33,779 nucleotides of DNA from DATLZC01 sp037444005 (GTDB lineage Bacteria > Chloroflexota > Dehalococcoidia > DSTF01 > JACRBR01), in assembly GCA_037444005.1 (NCBI GenBank), contig JBBING010000019.1:1-33779 (forward strand), read 5' to 3'. A program made the position numbers and the translations under genes. Below the pieces are notes generated by a model. The model saw only the letters and a list, made by a program, of their open reading frames with translations, was not told where the DNA came from and made no database searches. Of this stretch, positions 1 through 7,316 are shown in pieces (the stretch's first letter is position 1; the number at the start of each line of letters is the position of its first letter).

Positions 1-239
1 CGCGCTCGGAGGCGCTCGCCGCCACCGCGGGGCCCGCTACGAAGACGCCGGCTACGCCCGCCGGCGTGGCTGTGCGGCCGCCGGCCGCGACGCCGCGCGC
101 GTTGGAGCCGCGCGTGGTTGGGCCGATGGATTCGGGGCGGGGCGCGCCCTGGTGGGCGTGGACGGCGGGTGCCGCCGCGGCGATTGCGGCCGTCGGTGTC
201 GCGGTGTCGCCATTCTGGTTGTGGCGGCGGATATCCTGA
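1..239 (+). CDS. C-terminal fragment of a tail-anchored envelope protein (5' truncated)
   Basis: A frame is open from the left edge to the TGA at 237-239 and gives the last 78 residues of a protein. The first 45 or so residues are an Ala/Pro/Thr-rich linker, followed by one hydrophobic helix (about residues 50-73) and a short basic tail ending WRRIS. This is the shape of a protein held in the membrane by its C-terminus. It ends 3 bp before the rluB start, so it is probably the upstream member of the same transcript. In several Gram-positive-type genomes a D-alanyl-D-alanine carboxypeptidase with a C-terminal anchor lies beside scpAB and rluB. That is the best guess, but no catalytic domain is visible here. 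Confidence 0.55.
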   Translation, partial: RSEALAATAGPATKTPATPAGVAVRPPAATPRALEPRVVGPMDSGRGAPWWAWTAGAAAAIAAVGVAVSPFWLWRRIS

Positions 240-242
240 GCT

Positions 243-989
243 GTGCCGCGGGAACGCCTCCAGAAGGTCCTGGCCCATGCGGGGGTCGCCTCTCGCCGCG
301 CGGCCGAAGCGCTCATCGCGGCTGGCCGCGTGACGGTGAACGGCGTCGTCGTCGACCGGCTCGGCTCGACGGTCGACCCAGAGGTGGACGCGATCGCGGT
401 CGATGGGAAGCCCATCACGCTCGAGCGGCCGCGGACGTACCTTCTCATGAACAAGCCGCCCGGCTATCTGAGCGCCGTCCGGGACGACCGGGGCCGGCCG
501 ACCGTGATGGATCTGCTCCCGCCCGACGTTACGGCGCGCGTCTATCCGGTGGGGCGGCTCGACCGCGACAGCGAAGGCCTGCTTCTGTTGACCGACGACG
601 GGGAGCTGACGCACCGGCTCACCCACCCGCGCTTCGGGCTGGAGAAGGAGTATCTGGCGCTGGTGCGTGGACGGCCCGGCCCCGAAACGCTGCGACGGTT
701 GAGCGACGGCGTGGTCATCGACGGGAGGCGCACAGCGCCGGCGCGCGTCGCCCTCGCGGACGACGTCGCGCTCCCGCGCGGGCCGGGGGAATCATGGGTG
801 CGGATCGTGCTCCGGGAGGGGCGTAAGCGTCAGGTGCGGCTCATGTGCCGCGCTGTCGGTCATCCGGTGCGGCGGCTGCTGCGGGTGCGAGAAGGCCCGA
901 TCGCGCTCGGGGACCTCCCGCCGGGCGCGACGAGGCCGCTCACGCCCGAAGAGCTCGCCGCGCTGCGGCGCGAGGCCGGCCTCGCATGA
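243..989 (+). CDS. rluB: Ribosomal RNA pseudouridine synthase, RsuA/RluB family
   Basis: This 248-residue protein isomerises a uridine in rRNA, in the family that modifies 23S U2605 (RluB) or 16S U516 (RsuA). An S4 RNA-binding domain spans about residues 1-60, starting RLQKVLAHAGVASRR. The catalytic domain follows, with the motif GRLDRDSEGLLLLTDDG at 104-120, where D107 is the expected nucleophilic Asp, and the KEYL motif shortly after. Length is normal. It starts at GTG 243, 3 bp after the preceding stop, and is followed 3 bp later by cmk. The rluB-cmk pairing is common in Gram-positive-type genomes and supports RluB over RsuA, though sequence alone does not settle the target. Confidence 0.93.
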   Translation: MPRERLQKVLAHAGVASRRAAEALIAAGRVTVNGVVVDRLGSTVDPEVDAIAVDGKPITLERPRTYLLMNKPPGYLSAVRDDRGRPTVMDLLPPDVTARVYPVGRLDRDSEGLLLLTDDGELTHRLTHPRFGLEKEYLALVRGRPGPETLRRLSDGVVIDGRRTAPARVALADDVALPRGPGESWVRIVLREGRKRQVRLMCRAVGHPVRRLLRVREGPIALGDLPPGATRPLTPEELAALRREAGLA

Positions 990-992
990 CGC

Positions 993-1763
993 GTGGCGTT
1001 CCGTCGGGACGACGGGCGGCCTATAATCGAGCCGGTTCGAACGGGGGCTGCGATCGGAGCGAAACGGGGGAAGACGCGCGGTCCGCGCGTCATCGCCATC
1101 GACGGACCCGGCGGCGCGGGCAAGAGTTCGGTCGGCGAGCGGGTGGCTGCCGCGCTCGGATACCGGCTCGTCGACACCGGGCTCATGTATCGGGCGCTGA
1201 CGTGGGCGGCCCTGCGCCGCGGCATCGACCCCGAGGATGAACGGGCGCTGGCCGCCCTCGCGCGGAGCGCGGACGTCGAAGTGGCGCCGTTGTCCGCCGG
1301 GTCCCCCGAATCGCACGCAGTGCTGGTCGACGGCGAAGACGCGACGCCGCACCTGCGCGAGCCCGAGGTCGAGGCGGCGGTCTCGCTGGTCTCGCGCGTT
1401 CCGGCGGTGCGCGAGGAGATGGTGCGCCGTCAGCGCGAGCTGGCTACCATGGAGCCGGGAGTCGTCATGATCGGCAGGGACATCGGCACCGTGGTCGCGC
1501 CCGACGCGGCGCTCAAAGTGTATCTGGACGCCTCGCCCGAGGTGCGCGCGCGGCGGCGTCAGCAGCAGCTCGAACGGCGCGGCCGCGACGTCGACAGGGC
1601 CGCCGTCGCCGCAGCGATCGCGCGCCGCGACGTCATCGACAGCACGCGCGACGTCTCTCCGCTGCGTCCCGCCCCCGACGCGCACGTCATCGACACCGAC
1701 CGATTGAGTCTCGATGAAGTCGTCGAGCGGGTCATGGAGCTGGTCCGCGCATGTCGCTCATAG
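993..1763 (+). CDS. cmk: Cytidylate (CMP/dCMP) kinase
   Basis: Phosphorylates CMP and dCMP to the diphosphates in pyrimidine salvage and dNTP supply. The P-loop GPGGAGKSS lies at residues 38-46, followed by DTGLMYRALTW, which binds the nucleotide. The central part carries IGRDIGTVVAPDA and the C-terminal part RRRQQQLERRGRDVD, all typical of bacterial Cmk. From GTG 993 there are about 33 residues before the conserved VIAIDGP, longer than usual, but no ATG, GTG or TTG lies between. Either the extension is real or a rare start codon is used. A perfect TATAAT (1022-1027) sits inside this stretch. The end overlaps plsC by 13 bp. Confidence 0.92.
   Translation: MAFRRDDGRPIIEPVRTGAAIGAKRGKTRGPRVIAIDGPGGAGKSSVGERVAAALGYRLVDTGLMYRALTWAALRRGIDPEDERALAALARSADVEVAPLSAGSPESHAVLVDGEDATPHLREPEVEAAVSLVSRVPAVREEMVRRQRELATMEPGVVMIGRDIGTVVAPDAALKVYLDASPEVRARRRQQQLERRGRDVDRAAVAAAIARRDVIDSTRDVSPLRPAPDAHVIDTDRLSLDEVVERVMELVRACRS
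1022..1027 (+). promoter_or_regulatory. Isolated consensus -10 box inside the 5' part of cmk
   Basis: TATAAT is a perfect -10 hexamer, rare by chance at this GC content. No convincing -35 lies 16-18 bp upstream (TTCCGT at 999-1004 is the closest). It could start a transcript within the poorly conserved first 33 codons of cmk, or be coincidence. Confidence 0.25.
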
Positions 1764-2449
1764 GGGTGTCCTACGCCGCCATCGTGCTCTTCATCCGCTT
1801 TCTGGAGCGCGTGCTGTGCCGGAAGGTGGAGATCGTGGGCAAGGAGCACGTGCCCCGTCGTGGCCCCCTCATCGTCGCGTCGAACCATCTCAACAACGCC
1901 GACCCGCCCATCATCGCCGCCGCGCTCCCCCGACGTGCGGTGTTCATGGCCAAGCGGGAGATGTTCGACTGGCCTGTCCTGAGCTGGCTCTTCAAGGCGT
2001 TCGGCGCGTTCCCGGTGCGACGGGGCGAGGTCGACCTCGCGGCCATGCGCCGGGCGATGCAAGAGCTCGAGAAGGGCATGGCGCTGATGATGTTCCCCGA
2101 AGGCACCCGAAGCCGTGACGCGAAACTGCACCGCGGCCGTCCGGGGACCGCCATTCTCGCCATGAAGACGGGCGCGCCCATCCTGCCCGTCGCCATCTAC
2201 GGGACGGAGCACATCCGTTGGCCGTGGCTCTTCTTCAAGCCGCTCGCCATCCGGTACGTCCGCGTCACCATCGGCGAGCCGTTCTTCCTTCCGAAGGTGG
2301 ACAGGATCACGACGAAGGTGGCGGAGGAGTACACGGACCTCATTATGAGGCGGATCGCCGCCCTGCTCCCCGAGGAATACCGCGGGGAGTACGCCACGGC
2401 GGAGCCCGCAGAGACCGAACCGCAGCGCGAGCCCGTCTCGCAGGTGTAA
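1751..2449 (+). CDS. plsC: 1-acyl-sn-glycerol-3-phosphate acyltransferase
   Basis: Acylates lysophosphatidic acid to phosphatidic acid at the inner face of the membrane. The protein has 232 residues with an N-terminal hydrophobic segment (about 3-16). The acyltransferase block I motif NHLNNAD (N45-H46-x4-D51) contains the catalytic His/Asp pair, and block III FPEGTRS at 115-121 binds the glycerol phosphate. The C-terminal 20 residues are acidic and low in complexity. It starts at ATG 1751, inside the end of cmk, so the two are translationally coupled. The cmk-plsC-ispH order is widespread in Firmicutes and Chloroflexota. Confidence 0.9.
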   Translation: MSLIGVSYAAIVLFIRFLERVLCRKVEIVGKEHVPRRGPLIVASNHLNNADPPIIAAALPRRAVFMAKREMFDWPVLSWLFKAFGAFPVRRGEVDLAAMRRAMQELEKGMALMMFPEGTRSRDAKLHRGRPGTAILAMKTGAPILPVAIYGTEHIRWPWLFFKPLAIRYVRVTIGEPFFLPKVDRITTKVAEEYTDLIMRRIAALLPEEYRGEYATAEPAETEPQREPVSQV

Positions 2450-2461
2450 AGTGGGATCGAC

Positions 2462-3328
2462 ATGAAGATTCTGCGCGCGCGCGACATGGGGTTTTGCTAC
2501 GGCGTCCGGCGCGCCGTCAGCATGATGGAGGAAGCCACCGCGACGCTGGGGCCCCTGACGAGCTACGGCGCCGTGGTCCACAATCCCCGCGTTGTCGACA
2601 AGCTGCGGCAGCGGGGAGTCGAAGTCATCGCGTCGCTCGAGCAGGTGGACGGCCGCCCGGTCGCCATCACTGCGCACGGGGTCGGCCCCGAGGTGATCGA
2701 GACGCTGGAGGCCAAGGGCGCGACCATCGTCGACGCCACCTGCCCCATCGTCACGAGGGCGCAGCAGTGGGCCCGGAAGCTCACGGAAGAGGGCTACGGA
2801 CTCATCGTGTTCGGCGACCGCGACCACAAGGAGGTGCGCGGCGTGCTCGGGTGGGCGAAGGGCAAGACCATCGTCGCCCGCAGCGCCGACGAGCTCGAGA
2901 CGCTGCTCGACTGGATGCCGCAGCGCATCGCGGTGCTGTCCCAGACGACCGAAACCCGCGACCACTTCGCGTCGTTCGTCGAGGCGCTGCTGAAGCGGCA
3001 CGCCGACCGCATCCACGAGCTACGGGTGATCAACACGCTCTGTGACGCGACGACCGGCCACCAGGCTGCCGCGGAGGAGCTCGCCGCGGAGGTCGACCTC
3101 ATGCTGGTGGTCGGGGGTCGCGAAAGCGCCAATACCCGCCATCTGGCGGAGGTGTGCCGCGAGCGGGGGGTCGAGGCGTATCACATCGAGTCGGCGGACG
3201 AGATCGACCCGGCGTGGCTCCGCGGGCGTGAGCGCGTCGGCGTGACCGCGGGCGCGTCGACGCCGGACGACGTCATCGACGAGGTCGTCGCGCGCCTCGA
3301 AGCGCTGAGCGGCTCCCTCGATGGCTGA
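2462..3328 (+). CDS. ispH: 4-hydroxy-3-methylbut-2-enyl diphosphate reductase
   Basis: Last enzyme of the MEP isoprenoid pathway: it reductively dehydrates HMBPP to IPP and DMAPP with a 4Fe-4S cluster. The three cluster cysteines are visible as C12 (MGFCYGV), C94 (DATCP) and C194 (NTLCDATTGHQ). The substrate-binding histidines are H40 (VVHNPRV), H72 (AHGVGP) and H122 (DRDHKEV). Its 288 residues are the normal length. It starts 13 bp after plsC. As an iron-sulfur enzyme it depends on the SUF system encoded at 24.5-30.5 kb. Confidence 0.95.
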   Translation: MKILRARDMGFCYGVRRAVSMMEEATATLGPLTSYGAVVHNPRVVDKLRQRGVEVIASLEQVDGRPVAITAHGVGPEVIETLEAKGATIVDATCPIVTRAQQWARKLTEEGYGLIVFGDRDHKEVRGVLGWAKGKTIVARSADELETLLDWMPQRIAVLSQTTETRDHFASFVEALLKRHADRIHELRVINTLCDATTGHQAAAEELAAEVDLMLVVGGRESANTRHLAEVCRERGVEAYHIESADEIDPAWLRGRERVGVTAGASTPDDVIDEVVARLEALSGSLDG

Positions 3329-3379
3329 CCGGCGATCGGGAGGGCGGGCGACGGCTTGTCGCGTCGAGGGCCAACCGAA

Positions 3380-3772
3380 GTGCGCAGGCCCATCGTGAGA
3401 ATTTCCCAGACCTTCATCTGGACGGGCGCGCTCGTCGGCCTGGCCGGCGCCGGCTTCTACCTAGCGTCGGCCGCTGGCGTGGTGCCCTTCGAGGACGTCG
3501 AGGTCGAGCATCCGCTCCAGACCGCGCTGTTCGTCACCCTGTTCGGAACGCCGTACCTGCTCGCTCTCTGGGGAGCGATGGTGGCGCCGCGGCGCGGCGT
3601 CCTGGGGCCAACCGCGCTCGGTGTCGCCGCCGTGTGTTCATTCGGGCACGTCATGTTGGCCGCGTTCAGTGTCGTGGGTCTGGTGTTCCTCTTTGCCGCG
3701 ACGCTGCTGGCCTGCGGCGCGGTGCTCCTCTTCTGGATCCGGCCACTCCACCGCGCGGGCGCCGCGCGTTAG
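3380..3772 (+). CDS. Small four-helix membrane protein, function unknown
   Basis: About 130 residues with four predicted transmembrane helices (about residues 7-27, 45-66, 72-92 and 97-121 from the chosen start) and a basic tail. No family is recognised. A start at GTG 3380 or GTG 3395 (just before RISQTFIW) is preferred over an upstream TTG at 3356, because the residues before them are hydrophilic and no Shine-Dalgarno site marks the TTG. It follows ispH by about 50 bp on the same strand and is convergent with the mer operon. Confidence 0.6.
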   Translation: MRRPIVRISQTFIWTGALVGLAGAGFYLASAAGVVPFEDVEVEHPLQTALFVTLFGTPYLLALWGAMVAPRRGVLGPTALGVAAVCSFGHVMLAAFSVVGLVFLFAATLLACGAVLLFWIRPLHRAGAAR

Positions 3773-3787
3773 CGCTCCGGCGTCGTG

Positions 3788-3807
3788 CCCGGCGAGAACA
3801 CGCCGGG
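3788..3807. terminator. Candidate hairpin between convergent genes
   Basis: CCCGGCG, a 6-nt loop, then CGCCGGG forms a perfect 7-bp stem in the 131-bp gap between two convergent genes. There is no T-run on either side, so it would be an atypical terminator. Confidence 0.25.
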
Positions 3808-3903
3808 AACGTGAAGGCTCGCGTTGCGGAAGCGCGCTCCCAGGCCCAACCGCAGCGGCGCGCGCATGCGTTCGGATGCGCCTGCCGGCGCCTGGCGCCG
3901 CGT

Positions 3904-4644
3904 TTATCCGTGTTCCGCGATCTGTCGGAGGGCCTCGCGATCGTGGATGACGATGGTGGTCCGGGCCAGCTCGATGAGGCCGGCCGCCCGGAATTCGTTC
4001 AGGACGCGCGTGGCCGTCTCCCGGTAGGTGCCGACGAAGTCCGCCAGGTCCTGGTGCGAGACGCCGGACAGGCGAGTTCCGCCGCCGGACAGGTCCAGAA
4101 TCGCCGCGGCGAGGCGGGCCGGCACACTCCGGAACGCGACCCGCTCGAGCCGGTCCTCGGTGTCCATGAGGCGCCGACCTACCAGTTCGAGGAGCCGCAG
4201 GGCGAAGCGTGGCTTGGTCGTAACGAACCGCTCGACGTCCGTCCGACTCATGACGCAGAGCGTGCAGTCTTCCACCGCCTCCGCGAAGCTCCCGTACATC
4301 CGCTGTCCCACGAGCGCCATCTCGCCGAAGACCGTGCCGGGGCCGAGCGTGGCCAGGATGAGCTTCTTCCCGTCGGGGGCGACGCGGTACAACTGGACCT
4401 TTCCCCGCTTCAGGATGAACAGCACCTCACCGGTCTCTCCGGGCGTGAAGAACACGCGCCCGCGCCGGCAGGTGGTCATCGTGGTCATCCGTTCGACCTC
4501 CACCAGGTCGTCCGGAGTCATGCCCTGGAAGAAATCGGTCTCGAGGAGGTAGCGGAGCTTCTGCTCACGCTCGGGATAGCGCGGGGTGGCGCGCGGCCGG
4601 AAGAGCCGCCGGTGCAAGGGCTCGGAGGACGTCACGCGTTCCAT
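3904..4644 (-). CDS. Crp/Fnr-family transcriptional regulator in the mer operon
   Basis: A 246-residue protein with an N-terminal cyclic-nucleotide-binding-like beta barrel (about 35-150) and a C-terminal winged helix with recognition region SHQDLADFVGTYRETATRVLNEF. The phosphate-binding cassette reads FGEMALVGQRMYGSFAEA. The Arg that contacts the cyclic phosphate in E. coli CRP appears to be Gly here, so cAMP sensing is doubtful. The Fnr-type N-terminal cysteine cluster is also absent. The start is set at the ATG (4642-4644) that follows the upstream gene's stop by 4 bp; the longer open frame overlaps that gene. It is the third gene after merA and the thioredoxin-like gene. The signal it senses is unknown. 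Confidence 0.85.
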   Translation of the reverse strand: MERVTSSEPLHRRLFRPRATPRYPEREQKLRYLLETDFFQGMTPDDLVEVERMTTMTTCRRGRVFFTPGETGEVLFILKRGKVQLYRVAPDGKKLILATLGPGTVFGEMALVGQRMYGSFAEAVEDCTLCVMSRTDVERFVTTKPRFALRLLELVGRRLMDTEDRLERVAFRSVPARLAAAILDLSGGGTRLSGVSHQDLADFVGTYRETATRVLNEFRAAGLIELARTTIVIHDREALRQIAEHG

Positions 4645-4648
4645 GCTA

Positions 4649-4960
4649 TCAGTCGCGGTCCGCGTTGCGAACGGCGTCGGAGAGGGTGCGCTCCATCTCT
4701 TCGGGGGCCGGGTTGCCGACGGACACCACCCGACCGTCGAGGACGAATGTGGGCACGGCGAAGACATGGTCCGGCACGTGCGCGCCCGGGGCGTCGATGT
4801 CGATCACGGCGACTTCCACCATCGGGAAGCGCTGGCCCAGGACGGCGGCGAGCGCCCGGGCGTACGCGCAGACCCGGCATGTTCGGGCGGTGTAGACCAG
4901 AAGGCGTGGCACGAATCCATGGTCGACGCTCCGTGGCCAGCCGTCCGTGATCCGGACCAC
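4649..4960 (-). CDS. Thioredoxin/glutaredoxin-fold protein of the mer operon
   Basis: A 103-residue cytoplasmic protein with a CxxC active site (TCRVC, C28 and C31) placed early after a beta strand (RLLVYTA). Further on, AVPTFVLDG carries the cis-proline typical of the fold. It looks like a glutaredoxin or mini-thioredoxin that could shuttle electrons or hold a soft metal. The GTG start at 4958-4960 is 12 bp after the merA stop, and the stop lies 4 bp before the Crp/Fnr start, so the three genes form one transcript. A role in supplying reduced thiols to MerA, or in passing Hg(II) to it, is inference from position. Confidence 0.8.
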   Translation of the reverse strand: MVRITDGWPRSVDHGFVPRLLVYTARTCRVCAYARALAAVLGQRFPMVEVAVIDIDAPGAHVPDHVFAVPTFVLDGRVVSVGNPAPEEMERTLSDAVRNADRD

Positions 4961-4972
4961 ACATCCCCATCC

Positions 4973-6379
4973 TCATTCGACGCAGCAGCTCATCACCGAG
5001 ATGTCTCGCACGAAGGCCTGGGCTGCCAGCTTGATGCCCTCGCTCAGCGTGGGGAACACGTGCACGGTGTCGATGATGTCGTCGACGGTGAGGCCGAACT
5101 TCACCGCGAGGGTGGCCTCGTGGATGAGGTCGGCGGCCTCGGGCGCCACCATGTGCACGCCGAGAATGACGCTGGTCTCGGGGTGGATGACCATCTTGAT
5201 GAGGCCCCGATTTTCGTTGATGGCCTTCGCCTTTGGGATGCGCGCCACCTCGACGGTTCGGCATGCGCAGGCGCCGTAGCGCTCCATCTCCTCCTCTTCG
5301 GTGAGGCCCACTGTGGCCACCTGAGGGTTGGTGAACACCGCCGCGGGGACCGTGTCGTAGTCCATGGTCCGGCGCTCGTTTTCGAGCGCGTTGGAGGCTG
5401 CGATCATCCCCTCGCGCGCGGCCACGGTCTCGAGGAACCGCTTGCCGACGACGTCGCCCGCAGCGTAGACGCCGGACGCTGTCGTCTCCAGGAACTCGTT
5501 GGTCTGAACGAAGCCCCGGGCGTCGACCTGCACGCCGGCGGTCTCCAGGCCCAGGTCCGCCGTGTTAGGGACGACACCCGTGGCGAGGAGGAGCTGGTCG
5601 GCCGAAAAGACGCGCTGCTCGCCAAAGACATCGGCTTCCACGTACCGGCGGTCGCCTTCCTGCCACACCCGCCGGATCTCGCACGCGCAGTGGATCTCCA
5701 TTCCCTCCGCCTCGAGACAGCGCTGAAGCTCGTCCGCGACTTCGCGCTCGACGCGCGGAAGGATCTGAGGCACCTTCTCGAGCACCGTGACTTCCGTGCC
5801 GAAGTGCAGGAACATCTGCCCGAGCTCGAGACCCACCGGGCCAGCGCCCACGACGATCATCGAGCGCGGCAGCTCGTCGAGCTCCATCGCCTCCCGGTTC
5901 GTGATATACCCGACGCCTTCGATGCCCGGGAACGGGAGGACCGCAGGCCGCGACCCGGTAGCGATGAGGATGCGCTCGGCCGCGAGCTTCCGGCCGCTCA
6001 CCTCGACGGCGCCTGCACCGGTGAACCGGGCGTGGCCCTCGATCAGCTCGACGTCCCGCAGGCTGGCGAGGACGTCCCCGTAGTTCGCCTCGCGGAGGGC
6101 GGCGACGAGGCGGCGCTTTTCAGCGATGGCCGCGCGGAAGTCGAACGTGGCGCGGTGGCCGTCGCGGAGGGCGTCGAAGCGCGGACGCTGCGGATAGTAG
6201 TAGGCGTCGCCGACTGCGAGCAGGTGCTTGCTGGGCACGCAGCCGACGTTCACGCAGGTCCCGCCCAGCGGTAGGCCATCGTTGATCATTGCCGTCCGCG
6301 CGCCGAGCTCCGAAGCCTTCGTCGCTGCGGCGAACGCGGCGGCTCCACCGCCGATGATGATGAAGTCGAAATCGGGCAT
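4973..6379 (-). CDS. merA: Mercury(II) reductase without the N-terminal metal-binding domain
   Basis: FAD/NAD(P)H-dependent cytoplasmic disulfide-reductase-family enzyme (468 residues) that reduces Hg(II) to Hg(0). The FAD site IIIGGGAAAFAAA is at residues 7-19, and the redox disulfide GGTCVNVGCVPSK gives C42 and C47. A second GxGxxG (VVGAGPVGLELG) and the FAD contact YAAGDV follow. The diagnostic feature is the C-terminal vicinal pair SCCVE (C465, C466), which captures Hg(II) in MerA and is absent from lipoamide dehydrogenase and glutathione reductase. The NmerA (HMA-like) domain found in many proteobacterial MerA is missing. It is divergent from merR across a MerR-type promoter. No merT, merP or merB is present in the window. 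Confidence 0.93.
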   Translation of the reverse strand: MPDFDFIIIGGGAAAFAAATKASELGARTAMINDGLPLGGTCVNVGCVPSKHLLAVGDAYYYPQRPRFDALRDGHRATFDFRAAIAEKRRLVAALREANYGDVLASLRDVELIEGHARFTGAGAVEVSGRKLAAERILIATGSRPAVLPFPGIEGVGYITNREAMELDELPRSMIVVGAGPVGLELGQMFLHFGTEVTVLEKVPQILPRVEREVADELQRCLEAEGMEIHCACEIRRVWQEGDRRYVEADVFGEQRVFSADQLLLATGVVPNTADLGLETAGVQVDARGFVQTNEFLETTASGVYAAGDVVGKRFLETVAAREGMIAASNALENERRTMDYDTVPAAVFTNPQVATVGLTEEEEMERYGACACRTVEVARIPKAKAINENRGLIKMVIHPETSVILGVHMVAPEAADLIHEATLAVKFGLTVDDIIDTVHVFPTLSEGIKLAAQAFVRDISVMSCCVE

Positions 6380-6409
6380 GTCGCCACCTCCCGGGCTTGT
6401 GATGCGCGT

Positions 6410-6440
6410 ATGGTAGACTCTGGAGCGACTCCAGGGTCAA
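6410..6440 (-). promoter_or_regulatory. MerR-type merA promoter and operator
   Basis: Read on the minus strand, TTGACC (6440-6435) and TACCAT (6415-6410) are separated by exactly 19 bp. This over-long spacer is the hallmark of promoters that MerR-family activators untwist. The spacer contains the perfect palindrome CTGGAG-N3-CTCCAG (6420-6434), the likely MerR site. merR diverges from the same gap, so the site could also autoregulate merR. The assignment is by pattern only. Confidence 0.75.
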
Positions 6441-6457
6441 GGGAGAGGGAAGACAGG

Positions 6458-6928
6458 ATGCGTATCGGCGAAGCGGCGAAGGCCAGCGGTCTCTCCATCG
6501 ACACCATCCGGTTCTATGAGCGAACGGGGATGCTGCCTGCGCCGCCGCGCGAGGCGAACGGGTACCGGCGATACACGCGCGAGCATGTCGAAACGCTGCG
6601 CCTGGCGGCGGGCCTGCGCTCGCTGGGGGTGCCGCTCGAGCGGGTGGGGCCGATCGTGCGCGTCGCCCACGACGCCACGTGCGCCGACATGCGGGACGCG
6701 CTCACGGCGGCGCTGGCACAAACCGTGACGGACATTGACCGGCAGATCGGCCAGTTGACGAAGCTGCGCGGCCGGCTGCGGTCGATTCTGGAAGGGCTCC
6801 GCAGGATGAGCCCCGAGGAGGCGGCTGTCCCCGGCCTGCGAGCCTGTCCCTGCGTCCCTCTGGTGACCGCCGAACGGCGGCCGCAGCCGTCGAACCGGGG
6901 GGCTCCCTACAACACCAGCAATTCGTAG
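6458..6928 (+). CDS. merR: MerR-family mercury-type transcriptional regulator
   Basis: A 156-residue protein with an N-terminal winged helix (MRIGEAAKASGLSIDTIRFYERTGML), the RRYTREHVETLR wing, a long dimerisation helix (about 79-116) and a C-terminal metal loop. C75 (DATCADMRDAL) aligns with Tn501 MerR C82. The C-terminal cysteines are C130 and C132 (RACPCVPL), a CxC pair, rather than the C117-x8-C126 arrangement of classical MerR. ATG 6458 is chosen because a purine-rich ribosome site (GGGAGAGGGAAG) precedes it and the alignment starts there. It is divergent from merA and overlaps the end of the convergent dsrE-like gene by 22 bp. Hg(II) sensing is likely from context. Confidence 0.9.
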   Translation: MRIGEAAKASGLSIDTIRFYERTGMLPAPPREANGYRRYTREHVETLRLAAGLRSLGVPLERVGPIVRVAHDATCADMRDALTAALAQTVTDIDRQIGQLTKLRGRLRSILEGLRRMSPEEAAVPGLRACPCVPLVTAERRPQPSNRGAPYNTSNS

Positions 6929-7281
6929 CCTTCTTCCACCAGCCCTGCGATGCTCGGGTGGTCCATGTACTCCGCCATCAACGGCTCGCCGAGGTGCGCG
7001 AGCGTGTCTCGCACCTGGAACGCCCCTGCGCAGAAGTCGCAAACCGCGTACGCGACGCCGACGCTCTTCAGCGCAGCGAAGAACGCGCCCATGCGGCGGT
7101 CGTCCTCGTCGTTGGGCGCACCCCATTTCGCCAGCCATTGAGTCGCGGCGCCATCGAAGATCAGGCGGGTAGCGTGGCCCCGCTCGACGAGCTCCTTTGT
7201 GTACACCATGGCGTGAAACGCCCGCGCATGGCTTTCGTGCGAGCCGGGGCCTGCCTGGAGGATTACGGCGATACGGCGCAT
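6907..7281 (-). CDS. DsrE/DsrF-like small cytoplasmic protein
   Basis: A 124-residue protein of the DsrE-like alpha/beta fold. It has an N-terminal strand (RRIAVILQAGPGSHESHARAF), a central region FFAALKSVGVAYAVCDFCAGAF and a hydrophobic C-terminal strand ending YELLVL. The Cys pair CDFC (C81, C84) occupies the place where DsrE-family proteins often carry sulfur-relay cysteines. ATG 7281 is preceded by AAAGGACGG. It is the last of three genes on the minus strand, 35 bp after the lipoprotein, and it runs convergently into merR. A persulfide or soft-metal thiol role is plausible but not shown. Confidence 0.75.
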   Translation of the reverse strand: MRRIAVILQAGPGSHESHARAFHAMVYTKELVERGHATRLIFDGAATQWLAKWGAPNDEDDRRMGAFFAALKSVGVAYAVCDFCAGAFQVRDTLAHLGEPLMAEYMDHPSIAGLVEEGYELLVL

Positions 7282-7316
7282 TTCACCGTCCTTTCTCGTT
7301 CCGCTGAACACGGCCG

